Shown here piece by piece: positions 54,418 through 63,731 of a stretch of 64,000 nt of DNA. The DNA comes from Flagellimonas okinawensis. Lineage in GTDB: Bacteria; Bacteroidota; Bacteroidia; Flavobacteriales; Flavobacteriaceae. The stretch covers positions 20,006-84,005 of the forward strand of contig NZ_JARFVA010000009.1 of the NCBI RefSeq assembly GCF_029194005.1. The letters are read 5' to 3'. Under the pieces are notes generated by a model. The model was not told the origin of the DNA, made no database searches, and saw nothing but the letters and a program-made list of their open reading frames with translations. The stretch's first letter is position 1. The number at the start of each line of letters is the position of its first letter. The position numbers were made by a program, and so were the translations under genes.

Positions 54418-55200
54418 TTAAGCACTCACATAAATATCATGGGTAAGAACATAGCCTTCAGTATTGCTTCCTGAGACACTCGCCAGTTCTTCTTCTACTC
54501 CATCACCAAACACATTGTCCTGCGCATGGTAGGTATACCCAGACATTCCTTTGGTATATCCTTCGTCGTTTGCGGCATTCACCCGCACAACGGCACTGTT
54601 CTCTCCTTCTGGAAATGCAATTTGCGTTACCAAAAGCGATTCGCCCGATTCATTATAAATGTGCACATGGATGTGTGTTGACCGACCACTGTACCAACCG
54701 GGAAATATTGTTGCAAATTCAACCAAACCATCGGTGTCGGATGTTTGCCTTCCTCTCAAAAAATGATTACTGGTATAGTTCGTCTGTTGCATTCCGGAAC
54801 CGCCGTATTCCGAATAGTTTCCATCCTTGTCGCAATGCCAAATATCAACAATCGCCCCTTCCAATGCATTACACTCATCATTGACATTCCTGATTTTGAT
54901 ATCCAAATCCAAAGGAATTCCGGTACGATCACCTACAATATCTACACGAACATACTCTGCCGGATCCTTTGTTGGAAATGGCCCCTCTGTTTCACTTGGT
55001 GTAATTTCGCAATCACCTGAAGTATTGGTATCCGTGGTGGTATCGGTAGTAGTATCTGTATTGGTACTTGAATCGGCGTCGGTATTTTCCAGATCATCTA
55101 TGGCAATAGTTTCATCTTTTGAGCAAGCTCCGATAAAGGTTAGACCTGTTATAGAAAGTCCGGCCAACCCCAATCCCTTTATAAATTCCTTACGTTCCAT
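54418..55200 (-). CDS. Intradiol ring-cleavage dioxygenase-like lipoprotein
   Basis: The protein has 260 residues. A Tat/lipoprotein-like N-terminus ends at GACSKD, followed by a Thr/Asp-rich linker (TDTTTDTTTDTNTSGD). The dioxygenase core shows CNALEGAIVDIWHCDKDGNY, FATIFPGWYSGRSTHIHVHI; Tyr, Tyr, His, His in these motifs fit the Fe(III) ligands of catechol dioxygenases. Being exported is unusual for ring-cleaving enzymes, but such secreted relatives are known in bacteria. Substrate unknown. The pirin-like gene follows. Confidence 0.88.
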   Translation of the reverse strand: MERKEFIKGLGLAGLSITGLTFIGACSKDETIAIDDLENTDADSSTNTDTTTDTTTDTNTSGDCEITPSETEGPFPTKDPAEYVRVDIVGDRTGIPLDLDIKIRNVNDECNALEGAIVDIWHCDKDGNYSEYGGSGMQQTNYTSNHFLRGRQTSDTDGLVEFATIFPGWYSGRSTHIHVHIYNESGESLLVTQIAFPEGENSAVVRVNAANDEGYTKGMSGYTYHAQDNVFGDGVEEELASVSGSNTEGYVLTHDIYVSA

Positions 55201-55303
55201 GGTATCTTTTTTTTAATTATTGCCTAAAACTATAAGGAGAAGAAAGCATCTGCCAATATTTGAGGCGAATACAGAAATTTTTGAGGTAAACTTGCCTGAA
55301 ATG

Positions 55304-55987
55304 TTAAAGACTTTTTAAAACACCCTCCTTATATGCATTACCCAAAGGAATGGTATGCTCACCTATTTTGGCAGTATTTTTATATATGGCCTTTACTTTT
55401 TCAATGGGAACAATATAGGATCGGTGGGCCCTTTTAAATCTGGAGTCGGGAAGTTTTTTCAAAATCCCCTTCATTGTGGAGCGCGCCGTAATCCTGTTAC
55501 CACTTTCCAAATGCAATTGAATATAGTCATCCAAAGCTTCAATAAAGAGAATATCATCGAGGGGAATTTGATATAGTTTAAAATCAGCACGAACAGTTAT
55601 ATGTGTATTTTCTTTTATACTGTCACTTTGAAGTTCAAGCTCTTTTTTAGCTTTCTCCACGGCGGTCATAAAACGCTCAAAGGAAATTGGTTTAAGCAGG
55701 TAGTCCGATGCTTGCACATTGAATCCTTCCACTGCATATTGACTGAAAGCCGTGGTAAATATGACCTTTGGATTTTGTTTTAATGATTTATACAGGCTTA
55801 TGCCATCCAAGTTTGGCATTTGAATATCAAGGAACAATAAATCAACTTCAAACTTATTTAGGTACTTGACCGCTTTCGCTTGTTCTGTGAAAGTTTGTAT
55901 TAAATCCAGGTATTCGATTTGGTCGCTGTACGCTCGAATTACTTCCAAGGCAAGTTTTTCATCATCCAATGCTATGGCCCTTATCAT
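55304..55987 (-). CDS. LytTR-family response regulator
   Basis: The protein has 227 residues. The receiver includes ALDDEKLAL, phospho-acceptor in LFLDIQMPNLDGISLY and LLKPISFERF. The LytTR domain holds DDILFIEALDDYIQLHLESG and RFKRAHRSYIVPIEKV. Its start overlaps the end of its kinase gene by 4 nt, so the pair is coupled. Confidence 0.93.
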   Translation of the reverse strand: MIRAIALDDEKLALEVIRAYSDQIEYLDLIQTFTEQAKAVKYLNKFEVDLLFLDIQMPNLDGISLYKSLKQNPKVIFTTAFSQYAVEGFNVQASDYLLKPISFERFMTAVEKAKKELELQSDSIKENTHITVRADFKLYQIPLDDILFIEALDDYIQLHLESGNRITARSTMKGILKKLPDSRFKRAHRSYIVPIEKVKAIYKNTAKIGEHTIPLGNAYKEGVLKSL

Positions 55988-57039
55988 ACAAGCTGTATAT
56001 ACAATTTAACGTGATATGTTTCCGAAGACTGGTTGACATTCAAAGAATGTTTACCATGGTAACGGTATTCCAATCTTTTCCCCGCATTCTTGGCACCCTC
56101 CTCCGTACTATCGACCAATACACTTTTCTCTACGGTTATTTTGTTCTTGACATCCAACATGACCCCTTTATCATCAATAGCAATCAATATATGGATTTGG
56201 GATGACTCATCGGGATTCACGCCATATTTAAAAGCATTTTCCACATAATTAATAAGAATAATGGGGGCAATTTGTTTTCCTTCTGGATTTCCGTTGACTT
56301 CATATATGAAATCCACTTCGTCTCCCATACGAAGTTTTTGAAGATCAATATAATCGGTTATATAGGCAATTTCCTTTTCTAAGGGAACGGTTTGGGTATC
56401 ACTCTCGGTTACCACGTAACGCATCATATCGGAAAGCTTGAGCAATGCCTTGGGTGCCTTATCGGATTTTGTTAAAGTTAGTGCATAAATACTGTTTAAG
56501 GTATTAAAAAGAAAGTGAGGATTTATTTGGGCTTTTAGGTAAGAAACCTCGCTGCGTAACTTTTCACTTTTAATATGCTTTAGTTGATTATCCAATCTTA
56601 ATAGAAGTGATAAAGCCAGTACCATCAAAAATTGGAAAATGAAAGTATCCCTAAAATCAAATAAATCGAAAGGAGGTTGTTTTACACCATTTGGCATATC
56701 ATCTGGAAGTATGGGTCTTCCTGGATAATCCTGACTTGAAGGATTCCCATCAAAAATCAAGGATGGAAGATTGGCAATGATGACCAAACAAAATAAGGTT
56801 ACCACGCCATATAACCACATTTTTTTTTGATTGTAGAATTTGGGAATGAAATAATAATAGTTTGCATAAAAGAAGCTCAACAGCAATAGATATCCCGTCA
56901 AGTTACGCTTGAAGGGATTAATTTTCAATAGAGAAACATTACTTCCGAAGTCGGGTGAGGTCAAAACAGGAATACTCAACAGAGCAACCCCGATCACCAA
57001 ATTTGTTAGAAGAATTCTGTTTTTAAAAAAAGTAGCCAT
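55984..57039 (-). CDS. LytS-type sensor histidine kinase
   Basis: The protein has 351 residues. Four membrane helices occupy about 10-140 (for example GYLLLLSFFYANYYYFIP and WLYGVVTLFCLVIIANL). The His_kinase domain follows with KAQINPHFLFNTLNSIYAL (phospho-His) and LINYVENAFKYGVNPDESS (N-box). It forms a pair with the overlapping LytTR regulator. A 181-bp gap separates it from the next two-component gene, with no clear promoter match. Confidence 0.92.
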   Translation of the reverse strand: MATFFKNRILLTNLVIGVALLSIPVLTSPDFGSNVSLLKINPFKRNLTGYLLLLSFFYANYYYFIPKFYNQKKMWLYGVVTLFCLVIIANLPSLIFDGNPSSQDYPGRPILPDDMPNGVKQPPFDLFDFRDTFIFQFLMVLALSLLLRLDNQLKHIKSEKLRSEVSYLKAQINPHFLFNTLNSIYALTLTKSDKAPKALLKLSDMMRYVVTESDTQTVPLEKEIAYITDYIDLQKLRMGDEVDFIYEVNGNPEGKQIAPIILINYVENAFKYGVNPDESSQIHILIAIDDKGVMLDVKNKITVEKSVLVDSTEEGAKNAGKRLEYRYHGKHSLNVNQSSETYHVKLYIQLV

Positions 57040-57220
57040 AAACTAAATGTATCAAACCTACTTGATATGGACCATCTACTTAAATTTTTGAGGTCAAACA
57101 AGGTATTCCCGAGGTGAACTGAATCCAAATTTTCGGTAAAATACCGGCAACAATGTTTAAAACGAAGCCATAACCTATTGTCAATATGGATAAGCCTTTT
57201 GTTCTACCATTGCAACGACC

Positions 57221-57952
57221 TCAAATCGAGTTATCATCCAGATAGGCCAAAAATTTGTCCTTGTGTTGTTCTGAAACCGTAATCTGTGTGTTGTTGATTA
57301 AAATAAGTCCACGCTCCACTTCTTCTATAAACGGCAAGGCCACAATAAATGAGCGATTAACCCTCATGAACCTATCGGAAGGCAAATCAGCTTCCAAAGA
57401 CTTTAACGTCATTAAACTTAAAATTGGACCTGGATTATCCTTGACAACGATTTTCACATAATCCTTCAGACCTTCAAAATAGAGGATCTTATCCAACTGC
57501 AACTTTAAATGTTTATATCCGGATTTGACAAAGAGAAAATCTTTATCCGAGTTTGCTGGAATCTTTTGGGGTTCTATGCTGGAAGGTTGTATGCGATCAT
57601 AGGCTTTTTGTGCCCCTACTAGGAATTCACCATAATTGAACGGTTTAAGTAAATAATCCACTGCATCCACTTTGAAACCTTCAAGTGCATACCTGTCAAA
57701 GGCCGTTGTAAAAATGACATTTGTTTTTCCCTTGACAATTTTGGATAGTTCCATTCCACTTAGATCCGGCATTTGTATGTCAAGGAATAGTAGATCTACA
57801 GGATTGCTATTGAAAAACTCCAATGCTTCCACAGCATTGGAAAAAGAATTTTGTAGTTCGAGAAATGGGGTTTTAGCGATATAACCTTTTATTAATCTAA
57901 GCGCCATTGGCTCATCATCCACGGCGATACAGGTTAATTTTCTTTTTTCCAT
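57221..57952 (-). CDS. LytTR-family response regulator of the efflux operon
   Basis: The protein has 243 residues. The receiver holds AVDDEPMALRL, phospho-acceptor in LFLDIQMPDLSGMEL and LLKPFNYGEF; the LytTR part holds DKILYFEGLKDYVKIVVKDN and RFMRVNRSFIVALPFI. It lies 3 bp after the kinase gene, which lies 3 bp after the ABC permease gene, so it belongs to the tolC-efflux-kinase operon and probably autoregulates it. Confidence 0.93.
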   Translation of the reverse strand: MEKRKLTCIAVDDEPMALRLIKGYIAKTPFLELQNSFSNAVEALEFFNSNPVDLLFLDIQMPDLSGMELSKIVKGKTNVIFTTAFDRYALEGFKVDAVDYLLKPFNYGEFLVGAQKAYDRIQPSSIEPQKIPANSDKDFLFVKSGYKHLKLQLDKILYFEGLKDYVKIVVKDNPGPILSLMTLKSLEADLPSDRFMRVNRSFIVALPFIEEVERGLILINNTQITVSEQHKDKFLAYLDDNSI

Positions 57953-57955
57953 GAA

Positions 57956-58996
57956 TTATCCTTTTAAAGGGATTTCAACCTTAACATGAAAATATCCAGA
58001 GCTGATTTCCTGATTAAAACTGTGTTCGTTTGGATATAAGAGTTCCAAGCGCTCCTTTAAGTTACGTAATCCGATTCCAGACCCACTATGATCTGTGTGT
58101 GTTTTGGGAAAATCGGTATTCCAACCCTTAAAAACAATTTTATTTCTTTCTATTGCCATATCAAAAGCGATACAACTTTCTTCCTGAGCCGAAACACCAT
58201 GTTTAAATGCGTTTTCGATCAAGGATATAAATAGCAAAGGGGGAACTTTTATACTATCATCCAATTTAGGAAAGTTATAAGTTACCTTGGTCTTCTCCGT
58301 AAGTCTGAGTTTACTCAATTCAATATACTTTTCCATAAAGTCCAATTCCATCTTCAACGGAACCTCTTCGGTTCTTGTATCGTACAAAAGATAGCGCATA
58401 AGCTTGCTCAAGCTGTGGATAGTTGATTTCGCCTCCTCAGGTGAAATGTCCACCAGAGCATATATATTATTCAAGGAATTAAAGAAAAAATGGGGCTGCA
58501 ATTGGTAGTGCAAATGCTGTAGATCGGATTTGAGCTGTTGGTGGGCCGCCTCTTTTTTCTCGGCCTCCGATTTATTCAAACGTTCCATGGTCCTCAGGGA
58601 TACGGCCCATACAATTGGAACAAAAAATGACAGCGTCTGTACATAATAAACCATGGTTCGCGGAGGACCGTTCCCATCATCCATTTGCGGTCTCGGAAAA
58701 AAAAGTTCGGTAAACCATTCACGAAACCCAATCATAACGATTACCAAGAGTATATTTATGACGATAAATACAATTATTCTTTTTTGAAAGAAAAGTTTAT
58801 CTGCAAAAAAAACATAGTTCAAATAAAAGGTCACCATGTATAAAAACAATGGTATCCAAGAAAAGGCCACCACATGTTTAAAGGCCTGATCTGTATCGTA
58901 GCTCAAGAGATATGGGAAACTGAACAAGACCACCCATACCATTAGATGGATGAAAATTTTACGCCATATGTTATTCAATACTCCCATACCAAGCAA
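57956..58996 (-). CDS. LytS-type sensor histidine kinase of the efflux operon
   Basis: The protein has 346 residues. Four membrane helices lie at about 10-140, then a helical linker, then LHYQLQPHFFFNSLNNIYAL with the phospho-His, N-box LISLIENAFKHGVSAQEES and G-box SGSGIGLRNLKERLELLYPN. It directly follows the permease gene by 3 bp. Its membrane input may sense the same compound or envelope stress that the pump relieves. Confidence 0.92.
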   Translation of the reverse strand: MLGMGVLNNIWRKIFIHLMVWVVLFSFPYLLSYDTDQAFKHVVAFSWIPLFLYMVTFYLNYVFFADKLFFQKRIIVFIVINILLVIVMIGFREWFTELFFPRPQMDDGNGPPRTMVYYVQTLSFFVPIVWAVSLRTMERLNKSEAEKKEAAHQQLKSDLQHLHYQLQPHFFFNSLNNIYALVDISPEEAKSTIHSLSKLMRYLLYDTRTEEVPLKMELDFMEKYIELSKLRLTEKTKVTYNFPKLDDSIKVPPLLFISLIENAFKHGVSAQEESCIAFDMAIERNKIVFKGWNTDFPKTHTDHSGSGIGLRNLKERLELLYPNEHSFNQEISSGYFHVKVEIPLKG

Positions 58997-58999
58997 GTT

Positions 59000-60226
59000 T
59001 TATTCGTATCTCAATGCTGTTATCGGGTCCAAAGCCGAGGCTTTTCGGGCAGGATACCATCCAAAAAAAATACCAGTTACGGCACAAACCGCAAAGGATA
59101 CAATTACCGAATAGGAAGTTATTATAGTTGGCCAGCCCAAGAATCCCTTAATAAATAAGGTGGCGCTAAAGCCTAATATTACTCCTATAATTCCCCCTGA
59201 AACACTTATTAAAATCGCCTCAATCAAAAACTGCAACAATATATCGGCTCCCTTGGCTCCTACAGACATACGGAGTCCAATTTCGCGGGTACGTTCTTTT
59301 ACTGAAACATACATAATGTTCATAATTCCTATCCCACCGATCAATAAGGATATACTGGCAATGGCCACCAATAATACGGTAAGCATTTCACTGGTGGAAC
59401 TAAATGTGGTTATTAATTCATCCATGGAAAAAACATTGAAATCATCCTCTTGGTTACCAGATATATCGTGTTGTTCCCGCAATATAGCAGATATTTCGTC
59501 AACCGCTCCTTGAGCATCTTCCTCACTTATGGCTGAGGCTACAATGGATTGAATGTAGTCAATGGCCAAAATACGTTTTTGAACCGTGGTGTAGGGTGCC
59601 AAAATCACATCGTCTTGATCTTGACCAAAATTACTCTCCCCCTTTTCAGAAAGCACCCCAATAATTTTGAATGGAATGCTGTTGAATCGTATCATTTTAC
59701 CTACGGGATCTTCTCCATCTGTAAATAGGTTTTCTGCCACGGTCTGCCCAATCACAGCCACTTTTGCAGCGGAACGTACCTCAGCATTGGTGAACATACT
59801 CCCATCTTGCAAATCCCAAATTTTGATATCCAAATATTCAGGGTTCACCCCATAAATGGAAGTTGGCCAGTTGTTGGCCCCGTTGATGGATTGGCCACTA
59901 CCGCTCACTTGAGGGGTTACGTAGGCCAAAAGAGACGCTTCCTTCTTTAAAGCTTCATAATCTTTTAATTTCAAAGATTGCATTTCACTGGGATTCATTC
60001 GTACCCCGCCACGCATATCGGCACCTGGCCTAATATTGATCATGTTAGATCCCATACTCGAAATTTCATCTCGAATGCTCTGTTTAGATCCCTCCCCAAT
60101 GGCCAACATGGCGATTACTGATGCCACACCGATGATAATACCCAACATGGTGAGCAGGGTTCGCATTTTATTCAGGACAATGGCCTTCAACGCGATTTTG
60201 ATTAGATTTAAAATCCTTGTTTTCAT
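59000..60226 (-). CDS. MacB/FtsX-type ABC transporter permease
   Basis: The protein has 408 residues. An N-terminal membrane helix (LRTMLTMLGIIIGVASVIAM) is followed by a periplasmic MacB-PCD domain (about 50-270), then three C-terminal helices (TVLLVAIASISLLIGGIGIM, FLIEAILISVSGGIIGVIL and IITSYSVIVSFAVCAVTGIF) ending in KASALDPITALRYE, a typical MacB/FtsX end. The ATPase is a separate gene, overlapping by 4 nt. Together they should act as a mechanotransmission pump rather than a classic importer. Confidence 0.93.
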   Translation of the reverse strand: MKTRILNLIKIALKAIVLNKMRTLLTMLGIIIGVASVIAMLAIGEGSKQSIRDEISSMGSNMINIRPGADMRGGVRMNPSEMQSLKLKDYEALKKEASLLAYVTPQVSGSGQSINGANNWPTSIYGVNPEYLDIKIWDLQDGSMFTNAEVRSAAKVAVIGQTVAENLFTDGEDPVGKMIRFNSIPFKIIGVLSEKGESNFGQDQDDVILAPYTTVQKRILAIDYIQSIVASAISEEDAQGAVDEISAILREQHDISGNQEDDFNVFSMDELITTFSSTSEMLTVLLVAIASISLLIGGIGIMNIMYVSVKERTREIGLRMSVGAKGADILLQFLIEAILISVSGGIIGVILGFSATLFIKGFLGWPTIITSYSVIVSFAVCAVTGIFFGWYPARKASALDPITALRYE

Positions 60227-60969
60227 TCGTGGGCTTCTTTTGGTAATGCAGCCAATTCTCTTGCTGCATCGTTGATGTTGGTATTCATTTCATCCTTGAT
60301 GATGTGACCATCCTTCAAAATCACGGTTCTACCACTGAATTCGGCAATATCTGGTTCGTGGGTCACGAAGGCTATCGTCTTTCCTCTTTTGTTCAATTCT
60401 TGAAAAAGAGACATAATCTCATAGGATGTTCTGGTATCCAAGTTTCCTGTTGCCTCATCCGCCAAGATAATCACGGGGTCGTTAACCAAGGAACGTGCTA
60501 TGGCCACTCTTTGCTGTTGTCCACCGGAAAGCTGTGCGGGAGTGTGATCCAAACGCTCTCCCAAACCAACCATTTCCAAGGCCTCCACGGCTCTTCGATG
60601 TCTTTCTTCGGATGAAATTTTACTGTTATAAATCAAAGGAAGCTCTACATTTTCTATCGCTGTTGTTCTTGGCAACAAATTATAGGATTGAAAAATAAAG
60701 CCGATTTTCTCATTTCGAATGGTGGCCAGTTCATTTCGGTCCAGACTATTGACAGGAACACCATCAATCTCATAAGACCCTGAAGTAGGACTATCCAAGC
60801 ATCCCAAAATATTGAGCATGGTACTCTTACCGGAACCACTGGAACCCATTATGGTCACAAATTCTCCTTCATGAATATCCAAAGACACCCCATTAAGGGC
60901 ATGTACAATCTCATCCCCCATTCGGAATTCCCGTTTCAAATCATCTATTTTAATGATTGTCTTTGCCAT
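60223..60969 (-). CDS. MacB/LolD-type ABC transporter ATPase
   Basis: The protein has 248 residues. Walker A is in [20 protein letters not shown] near 42, Q-loop in [11 protein letters not shown], signature [15 protein letters not shown] near 142, Walker [14 protein letters not shown] and H-loop VTHEPD. The set matches LolD/MacB ATPases. It overlaps the permease gene by 4 nt and lies 6 bp after the adaptor gene. Confidence 0.95.
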   Translation of the reverse strand: MAKTIIKIDDLKREFRMGDEIVHALNGVSLDIHEGEFVTIMGSSGSGKSTMLNILGCLDSPTSGSYEIDGVPVNSLDRNELATIRNEKIGFIFQSYNLLPRTTAIENVELPLIYNSKISSEERHRRAVEALEMVGLGERLDHTPAQLSGGQQQRVAIARSLVNDPVIILADEATGNLDTRTSYEIMSLFQELNKRGKTIAFVTHEPDIAEFSGRTVILKDGHIIKDEMNTNINDAARELAALPKEAHE

Positions 60970-60975
60970 CTTTTT

Positions 60976-62208
60976 CTAATTGTCTTCTTTCTTATCGTTG
61001 TCTCTTCCTGGTGGTTTTGGCATAAATGGGCTTCCAGAACTAGCCGTATCATCTGTTTCACCATTACTTACTGCTTTAAGACTGTACACCAATTCATCTC
61101 CTTCGGACAAGCCTTCCAAGACTTGTAAGTTAACGCCATCACTAGCCCCTAGTTTTACCTCTTGGGGTTTAATTCCATTAGAAGATTTGGTCCAAACAAT
61201 GTTTACATCTTCACTGGGAGGGGTTGGCCTATCTGAAGGTGGTGCCATAGCAATCCCCTGTTGATCAAAATATTGCATCAGCAAATCCATGTTAGGTTGA
61301 AAGTTTACAGCCTTTGCCTCTATGGTAAGGATATCCTTCAACTCTAAGGTATAAATGGAAATCGTAGCAGTAAGTCCAGGTTTCAATTTCAGTTCTGGGT
61401 TCGCGGCTTCAATTACTACTGTATATGTTACCACATTTGATTCCACCGTCGGGTCCAAACGGACTTGGATTACAGTACCTGTAAAGGTTTCTCCTTGGTA
61501 GGCATCCACGGTAAATACAACGCGTTGACCTTCCACTACACCACCGATATCGGCTTCATCTACGTCTGCTTCGACCTGCATTTTTTTCAAATCCTTGGCA
61601 ATGGTAAACAAAGTTGGTGTCTCAAAACTTGCGGCAACAGTTTGCCCTTCGTCAATTTCACGAGATAACACTACCCCATCTATCGGGGAATAAATATCCG
61701 CATACCCCAAATTGGTCTTGGCTTCGGTTAAGTTGGAGCTGGATTGTACCACCGTACTTTTGGATTTTTTCAAATTATAAAGCGCTTCGTCATAATCTGC
61801 TTGACTGATGACCTTGTTTTCATAAAGTACTTTTTGACGATTATAGATTTTTTGATAATAATCCCTTTCGTTTACGGCATTGTTATAGGTAGCCCTTGCT
61901 TGAAGCAATGCGGCTTTTAAGTTGGTCTTATCCAATTCGGCCAACAATTGTCCTTTATTCACTTCGCTGTTGAAATCCACATAAATCTTTTCTACTTCAC
62001 CGGACACTTGGGTACCCACTTCCACTTCATTCAATGGTTCTACGGTTCCCGTGGCGGTGACCATGGTAGTTACTTCTCCTTTGATAACTTTTAGTGTTTT
62101 GGCCTGTACCTCAGACTGTGATTTACCGGAGAACATGCTATATCCGACAACTGCAATCAAAATAATTCCAGCGACAATGACCAAGGTTTTTATTTTCCTG
62201 TTTTTCAT
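60976..62208 (-). CDS. MacA-like periplasmic adaptor (HlyD/RND MFP family)
   Basis: The protein has about 410 residues from the ATG at 62208 (MKNRKIKTLVIVAG); an ATG at 62229 is also possible. One N-terminal membrane helix is followed by a lipoyl half-motif (VTATGTVEPLNEVEVGTQVS), a coiled-coil hairpin at about 90-180 (LLQARATYNNAVNERDYYQK), the second lipoyl half (SPIDGVVLSREIDEGQTVAA) and beta-barrel parts. It links the ABC pump to TolC. The start lies next to the tolC stop. Confidence 0.93.
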   Translation of the reverse strand: MKNRKIKTLVIVAGIILIAVVGYSMFSGKSQSEVQAKTLKVIKGEVTTMVTATGTVEPLNEVEVGTQVSGEVEKIYVDFNSEVNKGQLLAELDKTNLKAALLQARATYNNAVNERDYYQKIYNRQKVLYENKVISQADYDEALYNLKKSKSTVVQSSSNLTEAKTNLGYADIYSPIDGVVLSREIDEGQTVAASFETPTLFTIAKDLKKMQVEADVDEADIGGVVEGQRVVFTVDAYQGETFTGTVIQVRLDPTVESNVVTYTVVIEAANPELKLKPGLTATISIYTLELKDILTIEAKAVNFQPNMDLLMQYFDQQGIAMAPPSDRPTPPSEDVNIVWTKSSNGIKPQEVKLGASDGVNLQVLEGLSEGDELVYSLKAVSNGETDDTASSGSPFMPKPPGRDNDKKEDN

Positions 62209-62212
62209 TTTA

Positions 62213-63544
62213 TTAAAGTTTAATTTCATTTCCCTGATAAAATTCAAGGAGCTCGTTGTACAGTATGCCCAAGTATTTTGCTTGTAAATAATTTAATTGT
62301 GCGTTGGTGTACGTATTTTGGCTAATGACGAGATCTGTTGTACTCAATGCATTGAGTTCATATTGCCTTTGTGCCAATTTGAAGGATTCCTCTGCCGCAT
62401 CACTGGCTGCTTTGGAGGCTTGGATCTGTTCTTGGGCCGATTGGGCATTTTGCCATGCGGTCTCTATTTTTTGATACAGTTCTTTCTTTGCACTTTGCAG
62501 TTGGAGTTTGGATTGTTCTATTCCTATTTTGGCATTGGCCACCTGTGCTTTTTTCTGATACCTTGAAAAGATTGGTACTGATAATGACAAGCCGACCCGT
62601 TGGTTAAAGTTCACATCCAATTGATCAGTAAAAGTAAGATCGTTGGTACTTGTATAACCCGACCCAACACTCCCTGTCAGGGACAATGTGGGCAAAAATC
62701 CGCCTTTGGCAATATCCAGGTCTTTTTCGTTTATGGAAGTGCCCAGTTCAGAAGCCTTTATTTCAGGCATTCTTCCTATTGCGTTTTGATACACTGTAAA
62801 TTTATTGGGTACTGACAGGCCATCCAATAAGGGGTTTTCCAAGGGCTCAATTTCCAATTCCTTCATAGGGTCCAGCTCCAATAGCTGCTTTAGTACAATG
62901 ACCTGTTGTGCATAACTGTTCTTTGCACTGATCAAATTTGTTTTATTGGTAGCCGCTTGGGAGAGTGCATCGGTATAATCGATCATTGCAATGTTTCCAG
63001 CCTCTAAACGAGCCTTCGCCCGTTCCACTTCTTTTTCAGATGCAGTTAAATTGTTCCGAGCCACCTCCATACTTTCTTTATTGTAAAGAATCTGTAGGTA
63101 AGCCTCCAGAATACTTAGGGTGATATTGTTCTTTGCCTCCTCTACATACAGTTCGTTCTGTTCCACCATCAATCTGTTTTGCCTCACCGCATTATTTAGC
63201 TGACTGCCATTATACAAAGTGACAGAGGTACTCAATCCCAAATTGGTGGATTTGATTTCCTGGGAAACAAAATCACTGGTAATGGGATCTATCGAAGACC
63301 CCCAAGAAAAGTTTTGTGATGCGCTACTGCCCAAGTTAGGCAGTTTTGCATATTTGGATTGCATGAGGTTTACTTCGGCCCCATCCTTTTCCAAAGCAAC
63401 TTGTTTTACCTCTATACTGTTCTCCAGTGCATAGGAAATACAATCTTGCAACGACCACACTTTTTTGGTGGCCGAAGAATCCATTTCCGGAGCATTTATT
63501 TGAAAGCTCAAAAAGAAAATAGCCGCTATTGCCTGAATCTTCAT
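62213..63544 (-). CDS. tolC: TolC-family outer membrane efflux protein
   Basis: The protein has 443 residues. A signal peptide is followed by two OEP repeats rich in long helices: NNITLSILEAYLQILYNKES and SAKKELYQKIETAWQNAQSA, ANAKIGIEQSKLQLQ. It provides the outer membrane tunnel of the pump. It is the first gene of the operon tolC-macA-like-ATPase-permease-kinase-regulator. The IS21 element begins about 40-50 bp upstream, so the natural promoter region has been cut or replaced. Confidence 0.93.
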   Translation of the reverse strand: MKIQAIAAIFFLSFQINAPEMDSSATKKVWSLQDCISYALENSIEVKQVALEKDGAEVNLMQSKYAKLPNLGSSASQNFSWGSSIDPITSDFVSQEIKSTNLGLSTSVTLYNGSQLNNAVRQNRLMVEQNELYVEEAKNNITLSILEAYLQILYNKESMEVARNNLTASEKEVERAKARLEAGNIAMIDYTDALSQAATNKTNLISAKNSYAQQVIVLKQLLELDPMKELEIEPLENPLLDGLSVPNKFTVYQNAIGRMPEIKASELGTSINEKDLDIAKGGFLPTLSLTGSVGSGYTSTNDLTFTDQLDVNFNQRVGLSLSVPIFSRYQKKAQVANAKIGIEQSKLQLQSAKKELYQKIETAWQNAQSAQEQIQASKAASDAAEESFKLAQRQYELNALSTTDLVISQNTYTNAQLNYLQAKYLGILYNELLEFYQGNEIKL

Positions 63545-63583
63545 TGTTATACATTTTCTAACAAAATTCGAATAAAGTGGAAA

Positions 63584-63678
63584 CGCCGGACATAGTGTAC
63601 CACCCTCGCCGGGTTAAAGTGACCATAGCTGGCCGGACGAAAGTGACCCACCCGCGCCGGGCCAAAGTGGACCACCTT
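63584..63678. repeat. Four tandem 23-24-bp repeats at the left end of the IS21 element
   Basis: Units begin CGCCGG or GGCCGG at 63584, 63607, 63631 and 63655 and share the pattern GCCGG-(4 nt)-AAGTG-ACC. Repeated terminal transposase-binding sites of this type are typical of IS21-family ends. A further half-unit AAAGTGG lies at about 63574-63580. Confidence 0.8.
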
Positions 63679-63731
63679 TAGATTAGATCTATCTGTAAAA
63701 AGTCTAAGTGCTTTTTTTGTTAAAAAGCACC

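Noticed and set aside
55015..55085. Repetitive stretch in the dioxygenase gene as a regulatory repeat
   Set aside because: It is in frame and encodes the Thr/Asp-rich linker between the lipoprotein anchor and the enzyme domain.
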